Assembly (NCBI GenBank): GCA_032433765.1
Contig: JAVIAB010000159.1
Span: 2,954,342 to 3,018,341, forward strand
Source of the DNA: Megaustenia siamemsis
Lineage: Eukaryota > Mollusca > Gastropoda > Stylommatophora > Ariophantidae
Direction of reading: 5' to 3'
DNA: 64,000 bases
In this document: positions 12,801-22,404 of the stretch, piece after piece
Position numbering within the stretch: the first letter of the stretch is position 1
Layout: each line of letters opens with the position of its first letter
Position numbers and translations under genes: made by a program
Notes under the pieces: model-generated
Told to the model about the DNA's origin: nothing
The model's input: only the letters and a program-made list of their open reading frames with translations
Database searches by the model: none

Positions 12801-15800
12801 TTCCTTCTGATGTGGTGCATCTTCCTTCTGATGTGGTGCATCTTCCATCTGATGTGGTGCATCTTCCATCTGATGTGGTGCATCTTCCATCTGATGTGGT
12901 GCATCTTCCATCTGATGTGGTGCATCTTCCTTCAGATGTGGTGCATCTTCCTTCTGATGTGGTGCATCTTCCATCTGATGTGGTGCATCTTCCTTCTGAT
13001 GTGGTGCATCTTCCTTCTGATGTGGTGCATCTTCCTTCTGATGTGGTGCATCTTCCATCTGATGTGTTGCATCTTCCTTCTGATGTGGTGCATCTTCCAT
13101 CTGATGTGGTGCATCTTCTATCTGATGTGGTGCATCTTCCTTCTGATGTGGTGCATCTTCCTTCTGATGTGGTGCATCTTCCATCTGATGTGTTGCATCT
13201 TCCTTCTGATGTGGTGCATCTTCCATCTGATGTGGTGCATCTTCCTTCTGATGTGGTGCATCTTCCATCTGATGTGGTGCATCTTCCTTCTGATGTGGTG
13301 CATCTTCCATCTGATGTGTTTCATCTTCCTTCTGATGTGGTGCATCTTCCATCTGATGTGGTGCATCTTCCATCTGATGTGGTGCATCTTCCTTCAGATG
13401 TGGTGCATCTTCCTTCTGATGTGGTGCATCTTCCATCTGATGTGGTGCATCTTCCTTCTGATGTGGTGCATCTTCCTTCTGATGTGGTGCATCTTCCATC
13501 TGATGTGTTGCATCTTCCTTCTGATGTGGTGCATCTTCCATCTGATGTGGTGCATCTTCTATCTGATGTGGTGCATCTTCCTTCTCATGTGGTGCATCTT
13601 CCTTCTGATGTGGTGCATCTTCCATCTGATGTGTTGCATCTTCCTTCTGATGTGGTGCATCTTCCATCTGATGTGGTGCATCTTCCTTCTGATGTGGTGC
13701 ATCTTCCATCTGATGTGGTGCATCTTCCTTCTGATGTGGTGCATCTTCCATCTGATGTGTTTCATCTTCCTTCTGATATGGTGCATCTTCCATCTGATGT
13801 GGTGCATCTTCCTTCTGATGTGGTGCATCTTCCATCTGATGTGTTGCATCTTCCATCTGATGTGTTGCATCTTCCTTCTGATGTGGTGCATCTTCCATCT
13901 GATGTGGTGCATCTTCCATCTGATGTGTTTCATCTTCCTTCTGATGTGGTGCATCTTCCATCTGATGTGGTGCATCTTCCATCTGATATGGTGCATCTTC
14001 CATCTGATATGGTGCATCTTCCTTTGGATTCTGTACATAAAGAAAAAACGTTATTGTTGCAGCCAGCGAGTACAGCTATATAATTCCTCTCTTTATTATT
14101 CCCATGCAACGAATGGGAAAATGAAGGCATTTTCTCAACCCACAATCATGTCGTTTTATTTCTCAGTCAATGAAATTCCCCGGTTCACGTTTCCTTGCGA
14201 TATCTTCAATGGGGTTGGAATTATTGAAGAATTGTCGGGATCCGGGCCGAATCACCAGCGGCGGATGCTCAGAGGGGGCAAAGGAGGGCTACGACTTCTC
14301 TAATATTTGATCAGAAATCATAACACAAACACATTCCAGCTCAATGAGTTCAATGTTTAGCCGTGTTCTAATTGTTCTTGGTATATGACACGACACCACA
14401 CATTCAAGAATGAACAAACTTTCTACGTTACAAATCAGTCATCATTTATTATATTACATACATATATATATATAGATACTATCAGGTTATCCTTTTTATC
14501 GTTCTGTAGATACTTGTTCGATCTGTTAACAGTCTTGGCCGCTGAAGCACTTTGACCACCGTCAGTGTTGTACCTCAGCTATTCCTATAGTGGATATTCT
14601 AGCTGTCTCTCTATCTAGCTCTCTTTCGTCTGTTTTCTGTTTTTAACGTTCTCCAATGGCTATCTCGATGACTATCTCTAGTTCTCCGTCTCTTGTTTTA
14701 GTTCTCGTCCTCTAGTTCTAGTGCGTGACTTCTAATTCTGTTCTGTAATTATAATTCTGCTCTCCTGTAGTTCTGCTTCTCTACCTCTAGTCTCTTCACT
14801 AAGTTGGAGTTCTTCTGTGACTATCTCAGTTCCTATCGGTCGCTAGTGCGTGACTATCTCTGTGTGTTCCTAAGTCGAAGTCTAAGTGTAAAAGTGGAAG
14901 TCCCTGTCTCAAGTCTGCCCTCTAACTTTTATACTCCCGTCCTTTGACCGACGGTTAACCTTACTCCCTACCTGTCTCCGTCCACTCATGACAGATCTCC
15001 GAGCCAAGCCCTGGAATTTCCCAGAGCGGGGTCATTTGGTCAGGTTCGCATCCGTTACTAGTAACTTGATCTTCGTGTCTTCCTCTCTGGCTAAACTTCT
15101 ACCTCCCTGCTACTATTCTTTCTCCAGATAAATATCACATCCAACACTGCTCCACTCCTCTCTGACTAAACTTCTACCTCCCTGTTAACTATTCTTTCTC
15201 CAGATAAAAATGACATCCAACACTGCTCCACTCCTCTCTGGCTAAACTTCTACCTCCCTGTTAACTATTCTTTCTCCAGATAAATATCACATCCAATACT
15301 GCTCCACTCCTCTCTGGCTAAACTTCTACCTCCCTGCTAACTATCCTTTCTCCAGATAAAAATGACATCCAACACTGCTCCACTCTTCCTGAACTCCATT
15401 TGACCCTCCCCAACCATCTGACAATGTGTGACTAGCCTTTAGTTTATGAGTTCTACGTTCCTTACCGACAGCTAAGGTCATTCCCAGTTTACAACCTTTT
15501 GGTCAGTCATAGCGGTTTCATTCTCAACATGGTCTCTTAGTCATTCCTATGCTAAATTTGTCTAGTCCTGTTTTGTCCCATGTTTAATTATGATCTAAAT
15601 ATGTATGTGTCATCATTCACGGTTACAAATGTACAACCAGCCACCGTATTCCCCAGTATAGCAGTTATATAGTACAAATAACCCAAGCTGTTACTAAAAA
15701 TAGACTTAAATGTCTATGGACATCAAACCTACTACAACCGTACAACTGCATATATCGACCTTGCAATGTGTATAAGAACTAGGTAGACCATTTAAAAATT

Positions 15801-17597
15801 ACCCCCCCCCCCTCCGTTTACATTGCAAGAATAGGACAACAAATCATCATTCTAATCACTTCTCTTCTGTTTCTTTCCTTCCTCATTTGCCTTTCAGCGC
15901 TGAGTGGAGAAATTATATGCTTCATTTTAGACTTCTGTTGAGCTCTCCTACTGTTATGTTTCCTAGTGTTTCTAATGTTCTATCAATCCATCATTTGCTC
16001 TTCTGATGTGCTCTCTGCTGTTATGTTTCCTAATGTTTCTAATGTTCATTCAATCCATCTTTTGCTCCTCTTTTGGCCTCTCCTACTATTATGTTTCCTA
16101 GATTTTCTAATATTCCATCAAACCATCTTTTGCTCCTCTTTTGGCCTCTCCTACTATTATGTTTCCTAGATTTTCTAATATTCCATCAATCCATCTTTTG
16201 CTCCACTTTTGGCCTCTCCTACTATTATGTTTCCTAGACTTTCTAATATTCCACCAATCCATCTTTTGCTCCACTTTTGGCCTCTCCTACTATTATGTTT
16301 CCTAGATTTTCTAATATTCCATCAATCCATCTTTTGCTCCACTTTTGGCCTCTCCTACTATTATGTTTCCTAGATTTTCTAATATTCCATCAATCCATCT
16401 TTTGCTCCACTTTTGGCCTCTCCTACTATTATGTTTCCTAGATTTTCTAATATTCCATCAATCCATCTTTTGCTCCACTTTTGGTCTCTCCTACTATTAT
16501 GTTTCCTAGATTTTCTAATATTCCATCAATCCATCTTTTGCTCCACTTTTGGCCTCTCCTACTATTATGTTTCCTAGATTTTCTAATATTAGATCAATCC
16601 ATCTTTTGCTCCACTTTTGGCCTCTCCTACTATTATGTTTCCTAGATTTTCTAATATTCCATCAATCCATCTTTTGCTCCACTTTTGGCCTCTCCTACTA
16701 TTATGTTTCCTAGATTTTCTAATATTCCATCAATTCATCTTTTGCTCCACTTTTGGCCTCTCCTACTATTATGTTTCCTAGATTTTCTAAAATTCCATCA
16801 ATCCATCTTTTGCTCCACTTTTGGCCTCTCCTACTATTATGTTTCCTAGATTTTCTAATATTCCATCAATCCATCTTTTGCTCCACTTTTGGCCTCTCCT
16901 ACTATTATGTTTCCTAGATTTTCTAATATTCCATAAATCCATCTTTTGCTCCACTTTTGGCCTCTCCTACTATTATGTTTCCTAGATTTTCTAATATTCC
17001 ATCAATCCATCTTTTGCTCCACTTTTGGCCTCTCCTACTATTATGTTTCCTAGATTTTCTAATATTCCACCAATCCATCTTTTGCTCCACTTTTGGCCTC
17101 TCCTACTATTATGTTTCCTAGATCTTTTTCGTGCTCGTCCCTTGAGTCGTGCGTTCTCGCAACTTTTATTAGTGGCTCGTGTTGAGCTTCGATCTATCTT
17201 ATCACGTAGCCCAACTATATTTTCTGTGGTTTAGTATGTTTCCTAAAGCAATATTTATTCATAGCTTTTTTTCTCTATTATTAATTTCTTATTTAATTTC
17301 TCAGACTCTTTCCTGTCATTTGCCTGACACACAGTTCATCTCGGTAGTGTTATTTTCTTGTTGTTCCTGAGTCTACAGTCCAGACACATGTCGCACAACG
17401 TTGGGATGAAGATACTGCGTCACTCGCCCTTTAATTAAAGACACCCAACTCTCAAAATATAATAACGCAACACAATTTTCCACACACAAAAAATCATCGC
17501 GGCCAAATAAAAAATAAAAATATTTCGACTCACCGACTAAACAAGAGAGAGCCAAGAGCAAAACAATTCGTGTCTGTTGAGAGAAAGATATTTTCAT
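3638..17597 (-). CDS. Secreted C-type lectin-domain protein, gene A (exons 1-4; last exon off window)
   Basis: This is a spliced gene reconstructed from four minus-strand exons: 17534-17597, 10121-10215, 7206-7299 and 3638-3754. Exon 1 encodes a signal peptide. Exon 2 carries the N-terminal CTLD cysteine pair (ACPSN and KGWCYSF). Exon 3 holds the first core cysteine and the SRLVQVDNIEENNWLA helix segment. Exon 4 holds the WIGG core motif and the NWG..RPDY loop. Intron phases are 1, 0, 1, 1 and all junctions are GT-AG. The closing exon (WND motif and last three cysteines) is not in the window and should lie beyond position 1. The product is probably an extracellular, possibly sugar-binding or immune lectin; ligand and tissue are unknown. 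The paralogue gene B, upstream in the same orientation, has the same exon plan. Introns 1-3 are filled with minisatellites and LINE/SINE copies. Identification as a CTLD is firm; lectin activity is inference. Confidence 0.85.
3755..4045. other. Gene A intron 3, AT-rich unique stretch
   Basis: This lies just upstream of the exon 4 acceptor. I see no repeat or second exon in it. Confidence 0.5.
4046..4126 (-). mobile_element. LINE family A 3' end (fragment)
   Basis: The reverse strand reads GAACATGATCGCCTACACCA, then ACCGGTATGGCACATGATG and a TGATGA tail. This is the 3' terminus of the RTE-like family A copies at 19383 and 22405. Confidence 0.75.
4156..4573 (+). mobile_element. LINE family A 3' part, RTE-like (decayed)
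   Basis: The frame encodes [31 protein letters not shown] and [11 protein letters not shown], the C-terminal end of RTE/BovB-type reverse transcriptases (YRRMLRIPWT..., GH.MRR, G.R.RGRQR). It is 5'-truncated, without RT catalytic motifs. It is followed directly by an inverted fragment of the same family. Confidence 0.85.
4575..4686 (-). mobile_element. LINE family A fragment, inverted
   Basis: On the minus strand the segment reads SKERSRTKKRENTRELVSWY then GKQSTTEQIQ, matching the end of family A. It sits head to head with the previous copy. Confidence 0.7.
4942..5195 (+). mobile_element. SINE family 1, tRNA-headed, with TSD
   Basis: The head has an A-box-like TAGCTCAGTGG and a B-box-like GGTTCGATCAC. 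The body includes GGGAAAGTAAAGCGGCACGG and ends GGGGGTACTTTACTTTTT. The 13-bp direct repeat CTATGTTAATAGA flanks it (4929-4941 and 5196-5208). Confidence 0.88.
5575..5901 (+). mobile_element. Short interspersed element (E4) with CCATAA tail and TSD
   Basis: It is flanked by AACAGTCAACA (5564-5574 and 5902-5912) and ends in (CCATAA)n. It matches 53835-54127 over roughly 280 bp (shared TTTTAATTCGTTTGCAGTGA and ATACCGGGGCCTT). No clear tRNA head is seen. The class is unknown. Confidence 0.78.
5976..6175. other. Unique stretch in gene A intron 3
   Basis: No repeat, exon or regulatory element is recognised here. Confidence 0.4.
6180..7205 (-). repeat. 23-bp and 116-bp minisatellite touching gene A exon 3 donor
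   Basis: On the minus strand the simple unit contains GGATGTGAGTTTAATGTTTG (23 bp, 6290-6735). From 6739 a 116-117-bp composite unit is present about four times, each carrying TTATGTCAGTTTCTTG. The real exon 3 donor reads ATCAT|GTCAGTTTTCTT at 7205, so the units repeat the 5' splice site. The array starts directly at the donor. Confidence 0.92.
7206..7299 (-). CDS. Gene A exon 3: first core Cys and helix 2
   Basis: This exon has 94 nt, from phase 0 to phase 1, with acceptor CAACCAG|ACA. It encodes TTCNLYYGSRLVQVDNIEEN then NWLADESKKLS, matching the CTLD segment C....(S)RLV.I....E.NWLA. The donor GTCAGT is weaker than the GTGAGT at the same place in gene B. By hand count 21 of 31 residues match gene B exon 3. 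Confidence 0.88.
7396..8050. repeat. 37-bp minisatellite in gene A intron 2
   Basis: The unit contains CAAACCTCCACTTCTCCTGC followed by TTTCTCTTATTCTCAAG. There are about 18 copies, some 6 bp shorter. Confidence 0.93.
8051..8277 (-). mobile_element. SINE family 1 copy with TSD
   Basis: The tRNA-like head is at the right (GAGCCGCGATAGCTCAGTGG) and the 3' end AGGGGGTACTTTACTTT at the left. Imperfect 13-bp direct repeats CTCATCCTCTCAT (8038-8050) and CTCATCATCTCAT (8278-8290) flank it. Confidence 0.85.
8375..9898. repeat. CTA/CCA trinucleotide array
   Basis: About 1.5 kb of ACT, ACC and rarer GCT, ATT triplets with irregular higher-order blocks. It lies in gene A intron 2. Open frames of Thr, Leu or Val runs come from the triplet composition. 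It is the reverse complement in character of the TAG array at 23330-29590. Confidence 0.95.
9910..10095. repeat. 44-bp minisatellite beside gene A exon 2 donor
   Basis: About 4.5 copies of a unit with GTGTCGACACAAGAAAACA and GTTAAATTTAAAA. The unit's TTTTCTTTTTG..CTTGTGTCGACAC (minus strand) resembles the first 40 bases after the exon 2 donor, so the array starts at the donor. Confidence 0.85.
10121..10215 (-). CDS. Gene A exon 2: N-terminal CTLD cysteines
   Basis: This exon has 95 nt, with acceptor TTGTCTATGTGTAG|GA and donor GCTGCA|GTAAGT. It encodes GACPSNFILFKGWCYSFHDD followed by YLSWYDAA, the usual start of a long-form CTLD (C...GWCY.F....W..A). It enters in phase 1 and leaves in phase 0. 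The acceptor lies next to the 34-bp array and the donor next to the 44-bp array. Confidence 0.88.
10288..11405 (-). repeat. 34-bp minisatellite repeating gene A exon 2 acceptor
   Basis: About 33 units of 34 bp. On the minus strand each has TTGTTGTCTTTGTGTAGG. The real acceptor has TTGTTGTCTATGTGTAG|G, and that 18-mer is identical in the first unit (10291-10308) and at the acceptor (10215-10232). The 412-codon open frame over the array results from a unit without stops. Confidence 0.95.
11466..12000 (-). mobile_element. LINE family A copy (decayed) in gene A intron 1
   Basis: The minus strand has TATGGAAGCGAATCACGGAC, AGTTTCCTGGGCAACTG and GGAAAGTTGGAATACTTGGT, matching the copy at 19383. The 3' tail is CATCATCATCAT at 11468-11480. 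The 5' truncation point abuts the 21-bp array. Confidence 0.85.
12012..14025. repeat. 21-bp satellite (GATGTGGTGCATCTTCCATC)
   Basis: About 96 units of 21 bp, with common variants CCATCT, CCTTCT and CTATCT. Blocks of variants recur about every 460-650 bp (TTCAGATG at 12282, 12931, 13393), showing higher-order duplication. Five of six frames stay open, giving apparent 665-763-codon frames. There is no supported start, splice signal or similarity, so I treat it as non-coding. Confidence 0.95.
14030..15080. other. Mostly unique DNA in gene A intron 1
   Basis: It is AT-rich with a (TA)n run near 14461 and irregular TCTAGTTCT-like pyrimidine motifs at 14600-14880. No exon or element is recognised. 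Confidence 0.45.
15083..15385. repeat. 75-bp minisatellite, 4 copies
   Basis: The unit has CTCTCTGGCTAAACTTCTAC, CTATTCTTTCTCCAGATAAA and ATCCAACACTGCTCCACT. Confidence 0.88.
15386..15945. other. Unique stretch in gene A intron 1
   Basis: A poly-C run lies near 15806. I see nothing else. Confidence 0.4.
15950..17125 (-). repeat. 68-bp satellite derived from LINE family C
   Basis: About 17 units of 68 bp. On the minus strand the unit contains GATGGATTGATGGAATATTA then GAAAATCTAGGAAACATAAT. LINE C at 41980-42060 (plus strand) has GATGTATTGACGGAATATTA then GAAACATTAGGAAACATAAC, so the array is an amplified LINE coding segment. Confidence 0.9.
17534..17597 (-). CDS. Gene A exon 1: signal peptide
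   Basis: There are 21 codons plus one base from the ATG at 17595-17597 to a G|GTGAGT donor. The peptide starts MKISFSQQ and continues TRIVLLLALSCLV, a short basic start followed by a hydrophobic core, as in a cleaved secretion signal. The phase-1 end joins the phase-1 acceptor of exon 2 to give LVGVTTGAC, so cleavage probably falls just before the first cysteine. The frame stays open upstream with another possible Met at about 17679. I chose MKIS because the signal peptide then has normal length and matches the corresponding exon of gene B. Confidence 0.8.
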
Positions 17598-17664
17598 TGT
17601 ATTTTTTGTTTCTGTGACACAGGCATATCTAGTATTCAGTAAATAGTTTAGGTATCCAACAAGA

Positions 17665-18050
17665 ACATTGTTAACATACAACTAAAACAAGTGGAGAAAT
17701 GGGCATACCTCAGAAGTCTAGACACAAACGACGAGTCACAAGCAGGAGAAATAGACACAAGAAGGAACAAAGCTTGTCAGATTATTGGACAGCTATCACT
17801 GCTATTATCCAACAAAGTAATTACTCTAGAGGCAAAACAGACACTCTACAATACTATCGCCATCCCAACGTTGTGATACCAATGCCAGTTCTGGAAACGA
17901 GATGCAAGAACACTAAGAAAAATAACCTCTACTGAGATTAAATGCGTTAGACGAACGATAGGGAATAGCCTGAGAGATAAGATCAGAAATGAAGAAAAGA
18001 AAAATGCGAATAATAATCCTCCCCATAGAATATATAAAAAAAATAATGAT
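17665..18050 (+). mobile_element. LINE family C fragment
   Basis: It encodes RRNKACQIIGQLSLLLSNKV then ITLEAKQTLYNTIAIPTL, followed after a stop by YQCQFWKRDARTLRK. This is the thumb/C-terminal part of a non-LTR reverse transcriptase. It lies just upstream of gene A exon 1. Confidence 0.8.
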
Positions 18051-18374
18051 TATTCCTACCTCTCCATTGTGAAAGAATACATAGTCAAGTTTACATAATC
18101 AAAAGACATGAACGCCATACTAAAGGAATATGTATATATATCGATTGTAACGGAAGCATAAAAGTTGAAATACCAGCCGTACGTGGACTCAGAGATTTGG
18201 ATGCAGCTGAGAGGTTCGCAACAGTGAAACCGTTGTTGCCATCACGAGAAACTTGTTGAGTCGAGTATGGAAGAAAATGGACTACCAACCAAGAGTTTTG
18301 TAACAAACTATCATTTTGAGACCTGGAAGAAAAGTTAACAAAAGGATCAAAACAACTACAACTTCGGATATAAT

Positions 18375-18990
18375 GTATTTGAATGTTTACTCAGATATGA
18401 GAATATTTACTCAAATATGAGAATGTTTACTCAGATATGAGAATGTTTACTCAGATATGAAAATGTCTACTCTGATATGAGAATGTTTACTCAGATATCC
18501 AAATGTTTACTCAGATATGATAATGTTTAGTCAGATATATTAATGTTTACTCAGATATGAAAATGTGTACTCTGATATGAGAATGTTTACTCAGATATGC
18601 GAATGTTTACTCAGATATATTAATGTTTACTCAGATATGCGAATGTTTACTCAGATATGCGAATGTTTACTCAGATATGCGAATGTTTACTCAGATATGC
18701 GAATGTTTACTCAGATACGCAAATGTTTACTCAGAGATATTAATGTTTACTCAGATAAGAGAATGTTTACTCAGATATGCGAATGTTTACTCATATATGC
18801 GAATGTTTACTCAGTACTAATATATGCGAATGTTTACTCGGGTATGCGAATGTTTACTCAGATATGCGAATGTTTACTCAGATATGCGAATGTTTACTCA
18901 GATATGCGAATGTTTACTCAGATATGCGAATGTTTACTCAGATATGCGAATGTGTACTCAGATATACAAATGTTTACTCAGATATGCAAA
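18375..18990. repeat. 20-bp satellite (GAATGTTTACTCAGATATGC)
   Basis: About 30 units with variants ATTAATG and AAATG. It lies upstream of gene A. Overlapping open frames come from the 20-bp period. Confidence 0.93.
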
Positions 18991-19069
18991 TGTTTAAACA
19001 TGGTTCAAGTGATGAAGTTAAGGACCATGCAAACCAGGGATGCCTCAGGGGAAAAAACAATGAATTAAA

Positions 19070-19275
19070 ATTAAGGTTAAATGAAGGTGTTGGTGTAGGT
19101 TAAGGTTAAGGTGAAGATAAAGATAAATGTAACAGTAAAGGCAAAAGTTAAAGTAAAGGTGAAAGTAGTGGTGAATGTAAAGTTAATGTGAAGGTGATAG
19201 TGAATGTCAATGTCAATGTAGAGGTAAAGGTAAGTGGAAACATCAAGGTAAATGTCAAGGTCAAGATCAAGGTAC
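19070..19275. repeat. Degenerate GTTAAGGTGAAAGT hexamer-like repeat
   Basis: A 200-bp run of purine-rich (AARGTN)n-type units, much decayed. Confidence 0.65.
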
Positions 19276-20060
19276 GAGACGTAAATCAGATTATCATGAG
19301 GGTTCTCACCCATGTGTGCTCGACCACTTATCCAAAAGTGTTTGGAAACTCCAGTATATTCTCACCTGAAGCCTTGTAATCTATGTCAATTGAAGTGTGA
19401 AAGAGAGTTAATCGGTGCTATATAGAACCAATTCTGACCTATGGAAGCGAATCATGGACAGTAGACAAACAGACGAAAATACGATTAGAAGTCACAGAGA
19501 TGGGATTTCTCAGAAGAATGTTGAAAGTTCCATGGATAGCTAAAAAGACCAATGAGGAAGTTCTCACAGAGGCCAACACAAGAAGGGATCTCGTAAAAAA
19601 CATAAGAAAGAAACAATCAACATTTTGTGGGCACATCATGAGAAGAGGAAAGTTGGAATACTTGGTTACAACTGGCAAAATAGAGGGAAATAGAGATCGC
19701 GGACGACAAAGAGAGAAAATGCTGGATAGCTACGTGTCATGGCATGGAAAACAGTCAACATCAGAACTGATACGATGCACTGTGGATGGAAGATTGTGGA
19801 AGGACATGATCGCCTACGCCAACCGGTATGGCACATGATGATGAAGCAGTGTAACTAACGTCTGAGACGCCATCCATCATCTTCCCAGAGTATTAACCCT
19901 GCTATGCATTATTACCGGGGTCTGGACGACCGCAGGTCTCTATCTTTTATCCAACCTCGAGTACAATTCTCAAACTGCTTCCAGCGGGAATCATACACAG
20001 GTTGTCGGAACGGCAGTAGCTGGAAGGGGAGGTGGGTGGAAGGGGGGCGGGGGGGGGGGT
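19271..20060. mobile_element. Element E5, split by a LINE A insertion
   Basis: 19271-19382 and about 19858-20000 align with the two halves of 20697-20982 (GTACGAGAC.TAAATC, CACCCAT.TGTGCTCG, CAGAGTA.TAACC, CGAGTACAA). A LINE A fragment lies between the halves. The class of E5 is unknown. Confidence 0.6.
19383..19850 (+). mobile_element. LINE family A copy, best preserved 3' end
   Basis: It encodes MGFLRRMLKVPWIAKKTNEE, KKQSTFCGHIMRRGKLEYLV then TTGKIEGNRDRGRQREKMLD, and ends CCGGTATGGCACATGATGATGA. The frame is open for 112 codons but carries only the C-terminal part. Confidence 0.88.
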
Positions 20061-20062
20061 GT
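20024..20062 (+). other. G-rich run with G-quadruplex potential
   Basis: Consecutive runs GGGG, GGG, GGGGGG and a run of more than ten G lie within 39 bases. Confidence 0.6.
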
Positions 20063-20414
20063 TTGTCCAACTAGGCTTCCAGTGCCCTCGTTGAAACTAT
20101 GGATAAGTTAAGGACATCGGTACACAACTTGTAGATTACTCGCACCTGGTAGGTGACGTCTTGTGATCGAGTCTCAATCGATTCAATTTCCTTTAAATTG
20201 GTACCGCTATTGCGATAAAACGCAGTTTAAAACTCCTGTGTCTCACTCAGCCACCAGGTAAATAGGAAATGTCTAGGATATACATCAGTATACGGAATTC
20301 GTCCTGAAGGCGACACCTGTCAGAAGATTCTTGTCAGCAAATGTATAAACACTATGAGTTATTGCTATGACTTACCTTTTCTTGGACAACTTTAACATAA
20401 AAATAAATATAATT

Positions 20415-20592
20415 TTCATAGACTCTCGTAGCAAGGCGATGTGTCGAGAAGTACGGGTTCGATTCTGCTCTGGGTTGTCTATTGCGCTTTGTTTTTTCTC
20501 TGTTGCTGGTTATTTATGAATTTTTTACCCAGTGTTATCAAATATTCCTATTCCCCTCAAATGATTCGCTGATGTGCCGCCTTGACAAGCTC
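20415..20592 (+). mobile_element. SINE family 3 copy (partial)
   Basis: It shares GTACGGGTTCGAT.CTGC, TCTGTTG.TG.TTATT and GATTC.CTGAT..GCC with 51822-52020. The A-box end is degraded or missing. Confidence 0.6.
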
Positions 20593-20611
20593 GTATTCAT
20601 AAACAAAAGTC

Positions 20612-21146
20612 AAGTGTCTGTCACACCAAGTGGCGTATAGTAATATGGTGATAGAGACCATTCATTTGTACAAACCTTCGGCACATCATTTTTCAGGTTA
20701 AGTTAAAGTACGAGACCTAAATCGGCGTCTTAGCACGCGAATTTTCACCCATATGTGCTCGGCCGCTTATTCAGAAGTGTTCGGAGACTTCTGGATAGTG
20801 TCGCTTCAAGTATCAAAACTCACGATGCGAAGTGGCATTCCTCCCCTTCTCAGAGTACTAACCTGGTACCCATTTCAACCAGCGGCTGGGTCGACCGCGG
20901 GGGTATTTTTTCCAACCACGAGTACAACTTTACCCAGTCGGGTGGTTTTCCAAGCTAGGCTACCGAGGACCCCCTCCCCTTTTGGGATATGTGGACGGCA
21001 TAACGCCCGTGTCGCTTTACTTTCCCAGAAAACAAATCCGGTAACCATTTAAGGCTGGGCGAACCTGGAAGCCGTCGATCAGGATCAAACCCGACTTCTT
21101 GTCCTGTGTAGTCCGGTTAACTAACCACTGAGCTATCGCGACTTCC
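20612..21146 (-). mobile_element. SINE family 1 copy interrupted by E5
   Basis: The 3' half is 20612-20696 and the head and body 20983-21146. E5-like sequence (20697-20982) lies between them. The head at the right reads AGTCGCGATAGCTCAGTGG on the minus strand. Confidence 0.75.
20697..20982. mobile_element. Element E5 inserted in SINE family 1
   Basis: It resembles 19271-19382 plus 19858-20000. It is bounded by the two halves of a SINE 1 copy. No flanking duplication is clear. Confidence 0.55.
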
Positions 21147-21164
21147 ATTCATTATAATGTCCCT

Positions 21165-21345
21165 TCCTTATTGTTTCTCTCTAGTAATGAAGTTCTCTCA
21201 TTCCTTATTGTTTCTCTCTGGTAATGAAGTTCTCTCATTCCTTATTGTTTCTCTCTAGTAATGAAAGTTCTCTCATTCCTTATTGTTTCTCTCTAGTAAT
21301 GAAGTTCTCTCATTCCTTATTGTTTGTCTCTGGTAATGAAGTATT
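21165..21345. repeat. 36-bp minisatellite, 5 copies
   Basis: The unit contains TCTCATTCCTTATTGTTTCT then CTCTAGTAATGAAGTT. Confidence 0.9.
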
Positions 21346-22084
21346 AATGCAAAGGCTCAATACGACAATATATGCCGAATGGAGGGAGACACTCCCGACA
21401 GCAACATAATTATCACAAACATTTGGCTGGCACTGTAAGCATCAAAATATAAACATAAATTAAATTGTTTTAAAATCATACCATTTCTATCACTCGCTGA
21501 TTTGAAAATACAGAATCTAACTCAGACTTTGCCCACAAAAAACGGATTCAAATTGCATCTGCTGACATCAAGCTATTGAGTTGGATATGGTGGCATATAT
21601 ATCCAGTACTATACAACATAAGTCAGCAAATAATGATCCATCAGTCGTTATTTTGAACCCTCATCAATGATAACCAGCATTTGTCATAGAAATATCAGTA
21701 GAGTTTATCTTGAACATTAAATCATTAACCTCTACCAATACGCGCATAACATATGGAAATTATTGATGTAAACTGCGTGAGCTCTGCGATTAACAGCTGA
21801 TAACAGAAACATTAAATTCTCGTCATTTTACTCAAAATGATTCAAATGTGTGTAATAACAGAATCGGGGCTCATATTTTGTGACAGAGAGCAAAGGAATA
21901 AATCTCGAATGTGATCTATTTGATGAATGAGATGTAACTTGTTGAAGGCGTAGAATGGATGGTTGAGCTCGGAGTGTGATCTTTGGTCGGCTGGTTGGGG
22001 AAGGTGTTCGTGATGTTGGCTAGAACGTGGGTACAAATATCCGCTTTGGTAATAGCTGCGGGGAGATGAAATGCTGAGGATATT
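21346..22084. other. Unique AT-rich intergenic DNA
   Basis: No exon, repeat or RNA gene is recognised. Confidence 0.4.
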
Positions 22085-22135
22085 GGAGGAAGGAAGGAAG
22101 GAAGGAAGGAAAGAAGGAAGGAAAGAAGGAAGGAG
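22085..22135. repeat. GGAA microsatellite
   Basis: (GGAA)n with AAGAAGGA interruptions. Confidence 0.85.
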
Positions 22136-22154
22136 GAGTCAATAAGTCACCTCA

Positions 22155-22238
22155 TCAAGTACCGGGCCTGCTGGCGTAGGTGATCATGTCTCTCCACCAC
22201 TTTCGATCTCGACGATCATTTGTCATTTCAGTCAATAA
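22155..22238 (-). mobile_element. LINE family A 3' fragment
   Basis: The minus strand reads GTCGAGATCGAAAGTGGTGG then AGAGACATGATCACCTACGC, matching the end of the 4156-4573 copy. Confidence 0.7.
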
Positions 22239-22404
22239 GTATTTATTTTAAATCATCATCGCTGTCTTCATCTTGCCAGAACTAAATATTCCACAATTGA
22301 TTGTTCTAAGCATGTTTCTGCTATGACCATGGCTAAAACACGTCCCTCTAGTATTTGTTTACTTGCCAGGTTGGATTTATTTGTGTTCTGGTAATATGAG
22401 ATAC

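Noticed and set aside
11978..14303. Long open frames of 665-763 codons over the 21-bp array
   Set aside because: The unit lacks stops in five frames, so length has no meaning; the putative start lies in a LINE remnant and no splice or promoter signal supports it.
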